A DNA stretch of 64,000 bases from Gnetum montanum (GCA_015680685.1 MNCI01017909.1:192478-256477), one strand, 5' to 3'; shown: positions 1 through 14,700, counted from the first letter of the stretch. Program-made: numbers and translations. Notes: generated from the letters alone by a model not told the origin.

Positions 1-201
1 CATCTAGCTAAAAATCCAGTCTTCCATTCCAAATCCAAACACATTCAGCTGAGGTATCATCATATCCGAGAATTGATAGATGATGGAACATTATTGCTAA
101 GGAAGATTCCTAGTTCAAACAACCCTGCAGACATGTTAACCAAGGCAGTCACCTTTGCTAAGCTGAAACTTTGCACAACCTTAGCAAGCCTCCATGGTTA
201 G
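1..201 (+). pseudogene. Ty1/copia RNase H C-terminus (partial)
   Basis: The frame starting at base 1 is open to a TAG at 199-201 and reads as the end of a Ty1/copia polyprotein: HLAKNPVFHSKSKHIQLRYH, then HHIRELIDDG and NPADMLTKAV. This is the conserved copia RNase H tail (AKNP.FH..TKHI...YH.IRE...ADI.TK). RNase H degrades the RNA strand of the RNA:DNA hybrid during reverse transcription. The rest of the polyprotein lies left of the window. A purine-rich tract and an LTR follow directly, so this is the 3' end of an element on the plus strand. The visible frame is intact, so decay cannot be judged from this piece. Confidence 0.85.
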
Positions 202-294
202 CAATGAGGAGGGATTGTTTGTGGGATTAATAGCATCTGTGGAATAAGCAAGGGAGTAAGAGTTTTTTGTTTGATCCGTCTCCAAGTGGGAGAT

Positions 295-599
295 TGTTAA
301 GTTATGTGATAACTGATCCAACATGGGTCAAAACTAGTTAGCAACAGTGAGCAATAGTTAGCAATAGTTACTGGTTCCAACAGTTAGTGGTTCTGGTCCA
401 GTTTCCGTTCTCTTCCGTAATGGCCCAAAAACGTTCCTGTAACCATAATTGTATCTAGCAAAAATTATTTAATAACAATTCGCATGCATTTCCAGTGGTG
501 TGCTTGCTTAAACACCACACAAAGCTATGTGTGTTGCCTGTGTTTTCTTTTTCTTCGGTTCTTTATCTATTCTTGAATATAACAAGTGCTTCAACAACA
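295..599 (+). mobile_element. 3' LTR of Ty1/copia element
   Basis: The sequence AAGTGGGAGAT before position 295 is a copia-type polypurine tract, and the LTR starts TGTTAAG right after it. The end is placed at CA near 596-599 (TTCAACAACA), just before coding-like sequence of another repeat. The length of about 300 bp fits a copia LTR. The 5' LTR is outside the window, so the right edge is inferred only from the TG...CA rule. Confidence 0.65.
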
Positions 600-600
600 G

Positions 601-1388
601 GGGAAGGCAAAGACCACGGTAGCCAAGGCCGCCGCACTATAAGATAAACTCCGTAAAGAATTGAAAGAGGAACTCCAACAAGAGGAGCTCCAATAGCAAA
701 TGCTGGAGCATGAGGCAAAAGTCCAAAGGGAAAATGAGCGCAGAGAGGACAAAGCGCTCCAACATCAACTTGACTGGGCACACGAACAAAATATGATCAC
801 CTGGTTGCAAGAGGGAAAATATCCCTATGTCAAGATGCATATCAATCACACCTCCTCTTGGCAAGAACTTTGTCGACACATCAGGCTCGCATTTGTGAAG
901 CTCCATCCCAAAGGAAAGGGCAATATGGCTGCCAAGGCACACAAGGTTAAGGCCTTTAAGATTGTTAAGTAGGCGACCACCTTCATCAATACTAAGGAAC
1001 ATCACGCGCTGCTCAACACCCTCCACTAACAATATTAGCCTAACTATAAATGTGTGCATCTGCCCAGGCATTTCTCAGGGGACGGTTTGCCAATTGGTTG
1101 TTTTGTTCCTGTTTGCATTTTTTTCTGATGTTAGGGCTGACCCTGCTAGGATGGGCGTTGGTTTTTGCTCTCTCGGTCCATATGTGGTGCTCGTATCATA
1201 GGATCCTGCACTAGATGTAGTTGGGACTATTTGTGCCCAACTAGGTGAGCAGATAGATGATTAGGGATTGGCAATCGCCCCAATTTTGCTAGACAATAGT
1301 CTTGGGGGTTTCTCTCCCCTAGATTTTCTATGTTTGTACATATTTCGTAGTTAACTTAATATACTCCAAAATTTTTCTCAAAAAAAAG
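601..1388 (+). pseudogene. J-like coiled-coil retroposed ORF, copy 1
   Basis: One frame reads a charged helical stretch (KLRKELKEELQQEELQ, stop, then QMLEHEAKVQRENERREDKA), followed by WLQEGKYPYVKMHINHTSSW and FVKLHPKGKG. The second part looks like a J domain (.YYxVLGI...AS...LRR.....LxxHPDK), with HPK where HPD is expected. Stops at about 640, 694 and 970 break the frame. A 3' untranslated-like region of some 350 bp ends in TTTTTCTCAAAAAAA at 1375-1388. Related copies lie at 12780 and 24410, in the same orientation and with the same kind of tail. The copia LTR abuts the left end, so the 5' part may be lost. The J-domain call rests on motif layout only. Confidence 0.6.
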
Positions 1389-2618
1389 AACAAGAAGATA
1401 ATGGCTGAAGGAGAAGAACAACAACAACAAAAGAAGATTGTGGCAGAAACAACAAAAGAACACTAACATGAGAAGGTTGTGGCTGAGAAAATAAAAATAG
1501 CAACAAGGGGAGATTGTAGCTGCTACAGAAGACAACAAATTAGAAGGAAATTTAAGCTGAGCAGCAGTCGAATATTGTAACTAATTGTTCTTCGTAAGCA
1601 AGAAATCAAAGCAAGAAGGTAGGATGAATCCTTCTCTTGCTATGTGTGATGGACAACGTTGACTAATAATCTCAATATCTCAATATCCCCAACCAAGCCC
1701 ATGCCCCGAGTACACGCTGGTCCTCCAAATCCCACTCCTACTCCCGCTCCCTCTCCACCTTTGCTCATTTCAAAACCCAATCAAATCTATTTAGACCTCA
1801 CATGTTATACACTGTTGTTCCATATATCCTCTTTGATTTTTTTCAATGTGAAAAACCATAAATTGCAACCATGAGTTGAAACGGAACCAGTTAATTTTTT
1901 TTTCTGCATTATTTGTATTGCTACGAGCAGAGATTAAATAGTATGGCAGGGATGTATTTTCAGGAATGTGTTGCATCGTTTCTGAATACTGTTGTAACGA
2001 TGTATTTTTAAAAAAGAAATGTTAAATAGTTCTTGGTTTGCAGGGTAAACATGGGCATAGCACAATTTAAAATTAATGGCTCAAATTCACACCCTGGTCT
2101 ACATAATTTTGAACAAGTGCCTTAAAAGTAAGATCTCTAGAAAAGATTTTCCAATCTGTCAAGGAATGAATCATGTGGCCACTAGTACTTCCCATCATCT
2201 ATGAGATGAGGGCAAAAGCAGGCTTAGATCATGTTTTGCTGCATTATCCTTTTTGCAGGGAAAATTTGGAAGTTCAGACTGATTTCTCCGAATAGATTAT
2301 TTTTGTTTATATTTTGTGACGTACACTTCAAAGTTGGTGTAGTGACAAGCCCACTATAGAATCCAGGAATTCCATTTTCATCTTTAAAAACTATTTAAAT
2401 GATTGTTATATTTTTATTTAAATATTTTTATATTTATTGTTTTTAGCATTTAAGGATTTATGATACAGTTCAGAAGACATACTAAGAAAAACGAAAAACA
2501 ACAAAGCATTACATCAATGCACATACATTCAGTAATTAATGTGTTAGCTGTATCTAACATCTAAATGAAATCTTATAAAATAAATTACTGTATTAACATC
2601 TGAATGAAGATCTTATAC
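1389..2618. other. AT-rich stretch, intron 8 of the SPL7-like gene
   Basis: No coding similarity was recognised on either strand. I looked for the expected next SPL7 exon on the minus strand (the segment starting FLVSF in known SPL7 proteins) and did not find it, so this is read as part of intron 8, continuing past the left edge. A short direct repeat around AACATCTRAATGAARATCTTATA occurs at about 2557-2577 and 2596-2617, beside the exon 8 donor. Confidence 0.5.
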
Positions 2619-2754
2619 CGAGAATTTGAATGCAGTAGGTTCTTTCCATAAGCAAAAATCTCGATTGATTGTCCGGCCTCAACAACAATTGGATAGACAT
2701 GGTACAACTTTGGAAGTAACTGGCACATCCTTTTATCAAGTAGGGTGATTTTAC
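2619..2754 (-). CDS. SPL7: SPL7-like exon 8
   Basis: The acceptor GATGCAG is followed by [20 protein letters not shown] then [20 protein letters not shown]. It matches the SPL7 segment PKLQFVYPTCFEAGKPIELV. It ends at SNS-R with a GTATAAG donor, two bases into a codon. The next exon is not in the window. Confidence 0.92.
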
Positions 2755-5700
2755 CTGCATCATTTACCGCATAAGCTATAAATACCCAACATGGATGTCA
2801 AATAGACAAATACCAAGCACACAAATTTAACTAAATGAATTGCTAATAGCAGCATAAATATCCTAATTTTTTTGCTAAGAAATACTGCTGTTACAGTATC
2901 ATCCAATGGCTATGACATGAATTCTTGTGGTTTATCCTTTGAGCAACTTGGAAAGATACAAGATGTCATTGTAAATCTACCAAATCAGATGATGCACTTT
3001 TGCATATTGTTGATGAGATTGTGAACAACCTATACACGAAAATCCCTAATTAACTGAAACCGACTGTTTTATTACATCCAAATGGAGACCCAACCCCTAG
3101 AGATCTATTGGACAGATTTCAGTTTCAGCTATTAATTTAACCCAATTTCTTTATACTTCATATCTCAATATAATCTGCTGGAATTTAAAGGACACGCGCG
3201 GCAGATAAGAATCAAATTAGACTATTTAAATGGCCATTGACAATGAAAACATGGTTCTTAGTGAAATGTTACATGAGAATTATAACTTTTCTGAATTTTA
3301 AGACAACCATAAAACTTGATATTCTTAAGTAAAGGCATCAACAAGATTCTCTTTTGCCGTCCAAATTTACATAATCCAACATACAAAGGGGGTTAGTATT
3401 AATCAGGTCAAGAATCATGCCATAAACTACGATGTCATTGGCAGACATGTTAAAATTGTAAAGGCACAGGAATTAAGTTTCTATAACTTAATCAAGATTA
3501 TATGATTAGCAACTGGTCACAAATATATTGAAACAACTTTAATTAGTTAAATGGAGAAAAACAACTATGCATATAAAACCCATTAGAGCATAAAAGCAAT
3601 GTAGAAAGAAACATAATATTTTATCATTTAAGCTTGTATCCATTCGTTGTTCTTTTCTCGTTACTCTGAAATGGTGGCTTTTCAGCCTAAGTTAGGATGG
3701 AAACTTCATACAATCAGAAAAATTTGTAACAGAAACACATAGGCATTCAATCTCTCTATATGATGCAAAGACATTACTCAAAGATACACTTGGAGTTGTC
3801 TACTTGTCATGAATGTCTGCTTTTGCCGGTCTCTTTTTTAATTTAAGGATTTTCTGTATTAAAATTGGTTTTATTGGAAGGATAAGGAAAAATAAATATT
3901 GAATATTCCAGTAAAGATGCATACCATTATTGCTCTTTACAACAATATTATTCAGAAATACTTGCATCCGGCCCTTCCCTGAAAGAATGACTTTATTGTC
4001 ATTCAGAAAATCTTGAACCTGGCCAACCGTGTTCTTCAGCAGCTGAGAAGACACAAGCACACAATTTTAGAATGAAAATATATCAAGCACACTAAATCTA
4101 GTATAAAATATATCAAGCACACTAAATTTATCATCCCACATTGCCCATTTCCATGCATACATGTCATCAAAGTACAACTTTATTGAGCACATTGTTACAC
4201 ATGAAATTAACTAATTGCAGGCAACAAGGCATCACTAAGCAACAATATGAAAATATTCCATTCTAAACTAGGAAATTGCAAGTATTAAACCTGCACATTG
4301 TGATGGATCCCATAACATCCTAATAATCACTTGCAAGAAGTGATAATCAAATCATTGAGTTCTGTGAATGGTATTTTATTGAACTTTCCCTTGTATTTTT
4401 TATTATTTCTAATGTTGTGGGCCAATAAGATCACACTGTTCTATATTGCAAGTGTCTCTTGCAAGTTTTGTCACTCAAGTCACTTGATGCATGCCAAAAT
4501 ACAAAGTTTGGTGCTTTCAATCAATAGCATGCTATCAAAGTGCAACATTTCCACTGTTTCTTATACCAAACACATGGTTAGGACATTGACTTTACACAAG
4601 GTGCAAGTCACATCTTCAATTTAGGCAGAAGGTAGAAGTAATGGAAAGATTTAAACATGATATAATTTTGATGTGCACATGTAGGACCATGCAAAAAGAT
4701 ATGGCTACCATCTTCATAAGCATTCTCGTAAAAAGAACATCTATTAATCATCATCTATCCTTGCTTCAATAAATTATCTATTGTTAAAATTTTCCCTTTC
4801 AATGCTAATTCATTGAAAAATTTTAGAAATAATTTTTGGGATTAGACCTGCTTTCTTCCAGCTAATAGTTTCTTTATCCACTTAACCTGTGCATAAGCTA
4901 TACTAAGCCTCTACCACTTTGTAAGAATGTTTATTTTCCCATAACCAATCATCACCATCTTGAAATTCAGTGACTTCTAATACAAGCCTTTATTACCTTA
5001 ACCCACATAACATTTTCATTCCTAATTTACTAAGCTAACTTTGCCAAAAGAGTCATATTCAAAAATGGTAGATTTTAAGTTAAAGTCCATCACATTTCCA
5101 TGGATAACAAATTTTATCCCAATTCACTAGATTAGTTTTTTTCCTTCTGTCGAATCCTGCCAAGTAAAACCCCATTCTAATTTTTCAGATCTCTTTACAA
5201 CCTCATTTAGGTTCAAAGATATAACATAAAATCAGCCATAGTAAGAAGCTTTCCACGGCATCCAGCCAATCTTTAAGTACTCTCTAAAACATCAGCCCAA
5301 AATTCTAACTTATTTTTTTCCCACAAACAATGGTATGCCAAAATATTTGCTTGAAAAAACTAGCCCACTAAGAATTTAACATATTTTAATAATATTTTGC
5401 TTTATTATCTCTAACAGATGAAAAGAAAATAAAATGCTTTTATCAAAATTAATTTTTAATCCTGAAACTTAGAAAAAATCATTCAACACCTCTTTAACAT
5501 TCTAGATGCATCTTTATTCAGCTTCAAGAAAGAAAAAAGTGTCATCAACAAATTGCACATGTAAAATCAAGCAAACTATAAGCTGTTGTAAATCTTTTAA
5601 TCTCTCCCTTTTCAGCTTTCTTGTAATCAAGCATCCTAAGGCTTCAACCACCATATTAAAAAGAAAAGACAATACAGGATCTCCTTGTCTCAACCCATTG

Positions 5701-8700
5701 TTGCTATAAAATATTTTCCATACTTCCCCATAAAGCAACACTAAAAATGATGATGTAAAATAACATTCTTCAAGCATTGAGCTTCAATAATCAAGAAATC
5801 CACTTTATGTAATATTGCATCCAAAAATCTTCATGAAACACAATCATAAGCTTTGCTTAAATCAAGTTTTAAGCCAAAGTAAACCTTTATTTTGTTTTGA
5901 AGCTAAATAAAAACTTTCATAAATCTGAACTGAAATTTACCTTCCTTTCACAAATCCTACTTCACGATCACCAATGTTTTGCAGAAGCGTACTCTAGGAA
6001 AAAATTTTCATTCCCCTCACTCTAGGAACATATTAGATATTTAAAAAAAATCCTTAGAACTATGAGGCATGCAAAATAAATCTTGAAACACAGGTTACAA
6101 CAACATTTCCCCTGTATCGGCTTTTCAGATAAGGTGAGCTTATCCTTTGTATTAGATTTCAATTTTTACCTTATTCCCTCTTATTTCCTCAACTTGCAAA
6201 ACAAAAGCAGGCAAATAATGCTCTTTGTTCTAAGTAGTTTGCAATTCTTTTTTCTCATCTCTCCTACTTTCAATCTATTTTATATGTTATTATCTGCAAA
6301 TTTCTAGAAATTTATCAAAATCTCATTATATACCACACATTCCATGTGCATCTAGCCTCACTCCCAAGAAACAGCCCTTATTCCCAAACTTGTTTGGACA
6401 TGTGTTCCCACATTCCGAGATTCCCAAACTAAATAAAACAAAGACAATCACTGCTGATAATTGGTCTGATTATATGTAGTCTATTTGCTAAGACTTTACA
6501 AATAATTTTATAAATAACATTACGTAAACTTATAGATTCAAAGCTAGAGAAGGATAAAGCATTTTGCTTCTTTAAAATTAAAGTAATCTATATAGAATTA
6601 AGAGATTTCAATAGTCATACATACCTCCAAAATTCATGTACACTATCTTGTATATCCTTGTTGCCAATATTAAAATATTTTTCAAAGAAATCTATTCAAA
6701 AACCATCGGGACATAGGGCTTTATTAGTTTTCCTCATGAAAGTAGCTTTTTAAACATCTTTATCAGTTACAAGATAATTCAAAAATGCAATACCAGCTAC
6801 TGGAAGCCTAGCTTCAACACTGTCAACTACTTTATTTAATAATTCTTCATTTAGAGCTGCTGAAAATGAAATAGATCTTTAAATCTTTAATTGCACTTTT
6901 ACTAATTTCTTCTTTCCTCCACTATTTCTTCATTCATCAATTTCGTAATATTATTAAGAGCATGATACTTAGATGCTACTAAGGAAAAAAATTTGGAATT
7001 AGAATCTTTCTCCTTAATCCACTAAATTCTAGATCTCCAAAACTAGTATCTTCTTTCGCAATTTTGAAGTTTTGAAAATTAACAAGCAACTGTCTTTCTT
7101 TAAAATCATTTTCTTTCGGCCAACCATTAAATCCTTTGGCTTTTTGAATACCATGTAATTTTAAAAAAAAAATATCTTCCTTTCTCTTCTACCCATTTAA
7201 CATGTGTGCATCGTGCCTTATTTTAATTTCAGCTTTAACATTCTTTAGTTCCTATAAATAGATAAACTATTTGTAACCAAGGACATTCGTGTTCTACCAA
7301 TTTGCCATGTGGACATATATCTCTTTTATTGAAGAGCAACCATTCTTCGAAACATTGTTTTTTTATGTGGCTCAATATCAACATGAGATAAAATAATATG
7401 CCAATGACATGAAGAAATTCTTGTCAATTGTTTACCCTGAATTTGTGAAAAAGTTTCAAATCATTCAACATTTCCCATGAACCAGAATTAAATTATCATC
7501 CCGTTGTCAATTACTCCAATTTAAGAAGAGTATCTATCAAACTGAGATCATTCATGAATTTCTGAAGTAACTCTACATTTTTCGTGCACCAACGTTTTCC
7601 ACCTTTTTCATGTTCTTTAAGTACAGCACTAAAATCTGCTAGAATTAAAATAAGACCTCCAAGTAAAATTTTTTATTATGAAAAACATTTTAGGATTTCT
7701 CATTTTTTGAGAAATTTGAAGGTACATAAACCCTAATCATGTAGAAGACAACTTTTTTCTTTGAAATTTAAACAATAATGCAACTAAAATTCTTCTAAAG
7801 TAGTATCATATTCCAATCATCTTTAACCAGTAACCAAACAACTCCTAAATAGGCGTTTGCCTCTATTATAATAGGGTTAGAACCCCAAAAAAATTAATAA
7901 TATTTTGACTATATTAAAGCCTGCACTTAGATTGAGAAATAAACATGACAGGCTTTATTGTACAGCACCACACCATCATGGTGTCTATCTCGAATTCCAT
8001 GAAAAAATTTTCATTTTTATGTGTAGAAACAAGCTCCTCTAAGGAGTCATATTTTTAACTGAATTTTCTTGTGTCTATTAAATAAAGTTTCCTTGGTTTT
8101 TGTTCCCTATCCCACATTCGCCTGTCTAATGTTAAAAATAAACTGCCTTGAAGAACTAGAACTCCTTACCAAACATTGCAAATCAATACTTGATACATCT
8201 TCACTATATTAATATTCTTCATCATCAGGCAACTCATCTTTGGCAATATCACATTTACAATTTATAATTATAACAAGTTCTTTGTCAACACTATTGTCAT
8301 TGCCACTATTTTCAACATTATCTTCTGATTTTTTATCATTCCACTCTTGTAATTTCAAACCTAAATTTCAAAATAGCATCTCTTCCTGAAAAGCCATAAA
8401 CTGCTTTTATTGAAGATTCAAGCTTTGCTGAAATTTTGCTACTTTTTGAAAATTAATATGATTCAATTGCTCATAATTCATACTGGTTATTGCTCATTTT
8501 TGAAAATTAATATGAATTTTTTTTAGTAATGTTCAGGTTTTATAACTCAAAAAAATTGTACGTACAATCAAGAAAAATGCATCTAGGAACCCTTACTCCA
8601 ATCAGGGAGTAAGTCCAAGATAAGGCTCATTCTCCAAACCCCCAATCCCAAAACCTTCCCATCATATTCTAACACCTACAAGCCCCTCATTGTTTATAAT

Positions 8701-11700
8701 ACAATGACCATCCCGACGCCATACCACAATTCTGCTGAAGGGATCAAACCAAGACAAAACCACACCCAAAAACCCACACAAACCCATCTCCACCAACGCA
8801 TCTCCGTGAATCCTGTATGTGTTAGTCCTATCCCCTGATCCAGCCCTCATTTCAGCTACAGGTTCATGAGCGGCCACATCATTCAGAGCCATCTCTGCTT
8901 GAATCTCCCTTCTCACTTCCTCTTCTAGCTTGAGCCTCAATTCCCGTATGTAGATTTTCTCCTGCCTTTGCCTCCTACGCTCGATCATTTGCTGCAGTTC
9001 CGCACGTTGCTACTCAGTGAGGTTTGCAATCCGCCAGATATCTTCCTCCCTCTACATCCAACGTGTCTCCCACAAAGCCCTCTCTTCAGCCCTTGCATTG
9101 TTGACCGCAATCTCACTTACCTTCGCCATCATCGCTTTGAGCTCCTCCAGTGTCACAGGAACCATCCAACTCCCCAACTCCTGTCTCTCCTACGAATAAT
9201 TTGGTCCTATTTCCGTTCTAGATTCATGACTCTCCTGCCACTCCTACCTCAATGTCAACGCTTGACCTTCCAACGCAGCCCTTGTCCATCTTTTGATGTA
9301 CACCCACAGAAACAGCCTAACCTCCTCTAGCACCACCAATGTTCCCGATCTCCAGAAAATTAATATGAATTAATTGCTCGCAATTCATAGAAAAAATTGG
9401 ACTGGTTAAGGATATAACTGTCAAAGAAATATTATCAATCATATTTTCGTGATGGACTTCCTCATTAGTCATGTTCTTAGTGCTCATGTTAGCATCTACA
9501 TTTTCAAGAATGAAAACTAGTTATTGTGCAACTACCTGACTCTTTGGGACCCAACAAAGATTACAATTATCATACCGATTATAGAAGTTAGAATAGTATA
9601 CGTTTGATGAACTACCGTGTTGGAATTAAGCTTGTCAAAGAAAAATTTCAGATTGAACATCAATAATCCATACATCTTCCTCGGCTAACTATCCATTTCT
9701 TGAAAATGGTTTTTATTGTTCTGTCAAAATGAAAACATTTGCATATTTCAGAAGGCATAATGATCTTGCTAACTATGTTACACCAACAGCTTCCATGGTT
9801 CTCTTGAAAATTTGTTCATCCCAAATGTCAAGTTCCAAGGCAAAATTTTGATCCCAAGTACATTTCTGAATACTTTTGTGACTAAAATCCTCTTTTTGAA
9901 TATTGGTTTCAATACATAATATCCAATATCAAAGAGGACTGACAATAATGTGAGAGTTCCAACTTTTAACCATATTACTCACTTGTATCATGAAGCTTTA
10001 TATGAACAATATCCAACACATGCAACTTTGCACTTGTTCTTCATAGCACCCCAAATATCTTCCTTGAATTTTCATAAAGGGCAATGGCATTAATGATTAA
10101 TATTTTCTTATAAAAATGCATAATCATTTTCATGATACATCATCTTTGCCAAGTTTGTTTTAGTTGTCATCTACAAGGTTTTTTTCTTAAAAAAAAAACA
10201 ATTCTAATGTGAAAATCTCAATCTTCTTGACTTCCTCTAAAATTGCTATTAAAATCCCTGATTATGCCTGTAATGCAATTTTATGTCCTGTTTCATATCC
10301 TAGTTGAACCACCTAACAATAATTTCACTGAAAGAATTATGGCGATTAGATAAAGATCGCTATAGAAAAATCCCTATTTCATAAAGTGTGTCTCATAACA
10401 ATAAAACCCTTTCGACAGCCACTACACCCTGGAGCCAATCACTGTTGCACGCTAGTGGTTAATACTTATCATGAAGTATTTCAAACAATTTGACAGCTTT
10501 TTGTTTTCTTAACAAAGTAAAAAGAGTTATATTGATAAAATAAGATTTCAGTACAATTAGATACCTAGTATCAATTTACAAATAAAAAATACAAAACTGA
10601 AAAAATATTGAGCGATCAATAATCTAAAAATATTTTCACACATCTTCAACGTCAAAACCCTTTGAACAAATGTAACGAAATAGTGACTCCAAGTCCATGT
10701 AAACAATCCTTCATAATAGCTATAAAGTGCAATATAACAGCATAACTTAGCAAACAATAGTTATCCATCATTTGACTATGGATCTGCTTAAAACAGAAAT
10801 TCCATCAAAGAATAAACTAGCAAAATGTAATCTTGTTTTACCTCATCCCAGGTAACTCGTGGTGATGCAATAAATGCAGTCAAGATTGTACAACCAGGAC
10901 GTATATAACTTTCCAGCTCAATAGGCATGCTAGCTAACCAATGGAGGATCTATTTCAAAGAAAGAGCAAGAAAATCATTAAAATGGTCAGAAAAAGAACA
11001 GAACATTTAGTAACAAAAGGGATGATATGTTACACATTTAAAACCAGAAATTTATTGTCGAGCAGAGTCTTGAACAGCAAAAAAAAACATACCTGTTGGC
11101 GTAACCGTCGTGGAAATTCTGCAGGATTCCAGTCATAAAGCTTAAAAGATATGCGTCTAGTTGGACACTGCATATGTCAATATATTTCACAATTAAAATA
11201 TACACCAAAAGTCACCACAGCAAACAGCAATACGAATGAAGAAAGGATACCATAGCATTCTTAGAGCAATTAAATTTTGGCAACTTACCACAGAGACATA
11301 TGAAAAATGTTTCTCATTTCTTGATGAAGAAATAGAGCAATTAGAAGGACCAATATTTCCTTCCCTTCCAGCCATGTTTTTCATATTAGGTAGAAAAGGT
11401 TCCTTTTCAGAACATTCTTCAACAAGCACACCAGTATGGTAACGCCCACTGGTACTGTCTCTCCCCATAGAATCATCGTAGCAACCCTGAGGTTCAATTA
11501 CTACCCTTGAAGGAACTTCGGGACAATTTCCTTGCACGTTCTGAATTTTAGCATTTATTCCACCCATGTCACTCACCGAAACCACAGTCCCTGAATAATA
11601 TGAAATAACAAAGTACATAGATTATTCTGAAAGGAAACAGGAAAGAAATTGTCAACGCCAGCATGTCACATTTAAATAACAAACAAGTTTAAATTTAAGG

Positions 11701-14700
11701 TACATTTTGTTAAATTCATGGAGACCTTAAGAATCTACTGAAGAGAAATCAATCTCAATTATACCTTATGTCACTCACCGAAACCACAGTCCCTGAATAA
11801 TAGGAAATAAAAAACTACTTAAATTATTCTGAGAGGAAACAGGAAAGAAATTGTCAACGCCAGCATGTCACATTTAAATAACAAACAAATTTAAATTTAA
11901 GGTACATTTTGTTAAATTTATGAAGACCTTGAGAATCTACTGAAGAGAAATCAATCTCAATTGTACCTTATATACAGTACTAGAATTTGCTTATACCATA
12001 GGGAAAAAATGGTTGGATTGAACCTCGGACTTCTACGATGAAAGTCACCAGTCTTACCAACAAGCTATAAGAGTAACCTTAAAATGTTCTGAGATCCCAA
12101 ATTTGAAAAACACTTAAGAAAATCAGCAGGCAAGCCCCGTGAGCAAATTTGATGAGTTCAACTTTTATGTTTTTTCACTTTTTTGTGTTTTTTGATATGG
12201 TAAGAAAAAGAAAAAATTTCTACAATAGGCAAGTTGAGAAGATGGGGATGAACAATGGTTAGTAATGTTTTCATAAAATGAGCATGAGGATGCATATCAT
12301 ATCTTTATATACTGCTTTGAAACAACTCATATTTGGAAAAATATTTTGGCAACCACAGATCAGAAGTGTGCCATGCTAAAATTTCTACACAAATTTGTAG
12401 AAGCACGGATGCGGATTGCTAAAAGACAATGCATAAATAGTGCATAGATAGAAAAAAGGCAATCATTCAATAATCCAAGACAAATTACAAGGATATCATA
12501 ATTGAATTCAAGCATGTTTAATTGTACCATATTTCACATGATTTAAATAAGATAGTCTATAAAACCAATGTTATAACAAGCTTAACTAGTAGTGTATTAA
12601 ATGTCATTGTCTAACAAGGATTTGCAGGGAGGAGGTTGCCAGTTTGAATCACACTTCAGGCATCGTTATATTCATCTATCATTCTTCTAATGTATCATGT
12701 TGGCTATGTATCTTTGGTGGAATTATACTCAAATTGTTTTGAGTTCAATGGGGTCAATGAGCATAAGAATGTTAAGATGAAATTTGTAATGTTCACCAAG
12801 GGGGCTTCTTCCTCCTTTGCCCCTGCACCACGGGACTACATGGCAGTGCTAGGCAAGGGGTCCACTTTGGCTGCAGACTAACCTCCGGATTTCAGGGAGC
12901 ATATTCTCTTGGCTCAATAGGTTGTGCACCAGGAGATGCAGGCCAATTTCCAAGAGGAGCTCGCAAAGGCAGCAGCCGAGGTTGAAGAAAGAATGCACAA
13001 AGAGGAGCAAACTAAGTGGGAGGCTGTGCTGCTGAAGCAGGACCAGCAAGACCAGGCAAGGGTAATGGAGGAAAGCCAGCACCGTAAAGAAATAGCTGAG
13101 GAAGAAAGGAGGCAAAGAAACCTAAAAGAGACCACCATTAAGAATGAGTCAAAAGACCAACAACGTGCGCAAATCCGAGAAGACCTGCTCAAGAAGGAGC
13201 AGGAAAGGAAGCTGCGAGAGGAGGAAGAAGAGCAGTAAGTTCAAGATCTTCTTGAAGAGAAGCAAATGAAGAGTCACCTGAACACTGCCCATGATTCTAA
13301 TGCCTGCCACCGGTTCCAAAATAGGAGATGCATGTACATTGTACTGGGTATCAACCAAAATGCTGCCTTGAACACTTTGCGACGCTACATTCAGATTACT
13401 AATGCTAAGCTTTATCCTGACGGGACCAGAAGTCTAGCACCAAAGGACAGACAGAAAAGCAAAGACATGTACAAGAAATTCCAAGAGGCAGCTACTTTTA
13501 TGACCACTGAAAACCACACGGCTATCATGGACGTGATACAGTCCAAGGAAAAGGCCAGATGTCCATGTACTAAGTTGCTGCACTCCATCTGATGGGGTTT
13601 TGTTGTCAGTTTGTTGTCAGGGGTCCTTTGTTTTGCTAGGTTGTCTATTTGGGGGGCCTTTCCCTTCTGGGCATGGTTCTCTAGGGTTTTTGTGGGGCAG
13701 CTTTTGTTCTTTCCCAGTCCCATACGGCCCAACATATTTTTTGTTTTCTCGTTTTTCCCCCTGGGGAGGGCTTCCCCAAAAAAGTTTTGCCCAGTCCTAT
13801 CCAAGGGGTGTTTAACCTCCAGGAATTTTGCTTGAGGGTGTACAGCCCCGAGGTGATTGTAAATAACATGTTCAAATTTTAATACAACCTGACCTTTTCT
13901 CAAAAAAAAAACTAATTAAAATGTGAAATAGAAATGCAATTTGCAGAATTAGGTATCATATCAGTAATTCCATGTTCTCAGTTATACTCCAAAACTTTAT
14001 TATTAATAACATATCCTTCTTAGCTATTCACCAAAATAAAACAAAAAGAAGAAGCAGCAGTTCTATAATCATTTATGATTTTAATATTTATGTGCATCTC
14101 AGGTATCAAAGTACAATTAGAATTAATTATTATACAACAACCGAAATGCACAGGATATATTACAGAGACCATGTTGAGCCAGATTGTGGTCAATTCAGGG
14201 ACAGCACAGACCTTTGGTGAATATGACGTGCAAGATGCCATGGCATCGTTCTAAAGTTCAAGGAGACTGCGGACCTAACCCATTGCAATTCTTTAGGCAA
14301 TGGCACCAACAGAAAATCAACTTCAGAGGGGTTGATATTTCACTGTATAAAAATGATATCACATGGTTTTTAGGCTTGGAAGCGAATGGAGATCTGATAA
14401 GACAACAACATGCATTGAATATAGGATGTATTGTATTTCTTCCTAGAAGGAATTATTGCTGCTCCAGTGAACAAATTAGCAAGCCAAAGCTTGAACTAAC
14501 ATGGTATAAGATGCCGGAATTGAACATGAAGTATTTCATTCCATTTGGAAATGTTTCTGAGTTAAGGGATTTATCTTTCTTGTTCCTCAAATAGCATGAA
14601 ATATTGAAAGCAAATAAATTTCCCCGCTATTTCCTCCCATAACTCCAAGGAAAGAATTCCAAGAGGCATTTGAACCTAGTTTTGGCATGGTAGGAGGCAG

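Noticed and set aside
1389-2618. Next SPL7 exon (exon 9)
   Set aside because: A weak DENGIPGF-like stretch on the minus strand near 2355-2385 was considered, but there is no fitting acceptor, phase or flanking match.
8968-9330. Plus-strand open frames of 120 and 60 codons
   Set aside because: They lie in the minus-strand retroposed insert and show no start context or family resemblance.
13412-13903. Minus-strand open frame of 163 codons
   Set aside because: It lies antisense to the J-like coding region and its 3' region, and similar frames are not kept in the other two copies.
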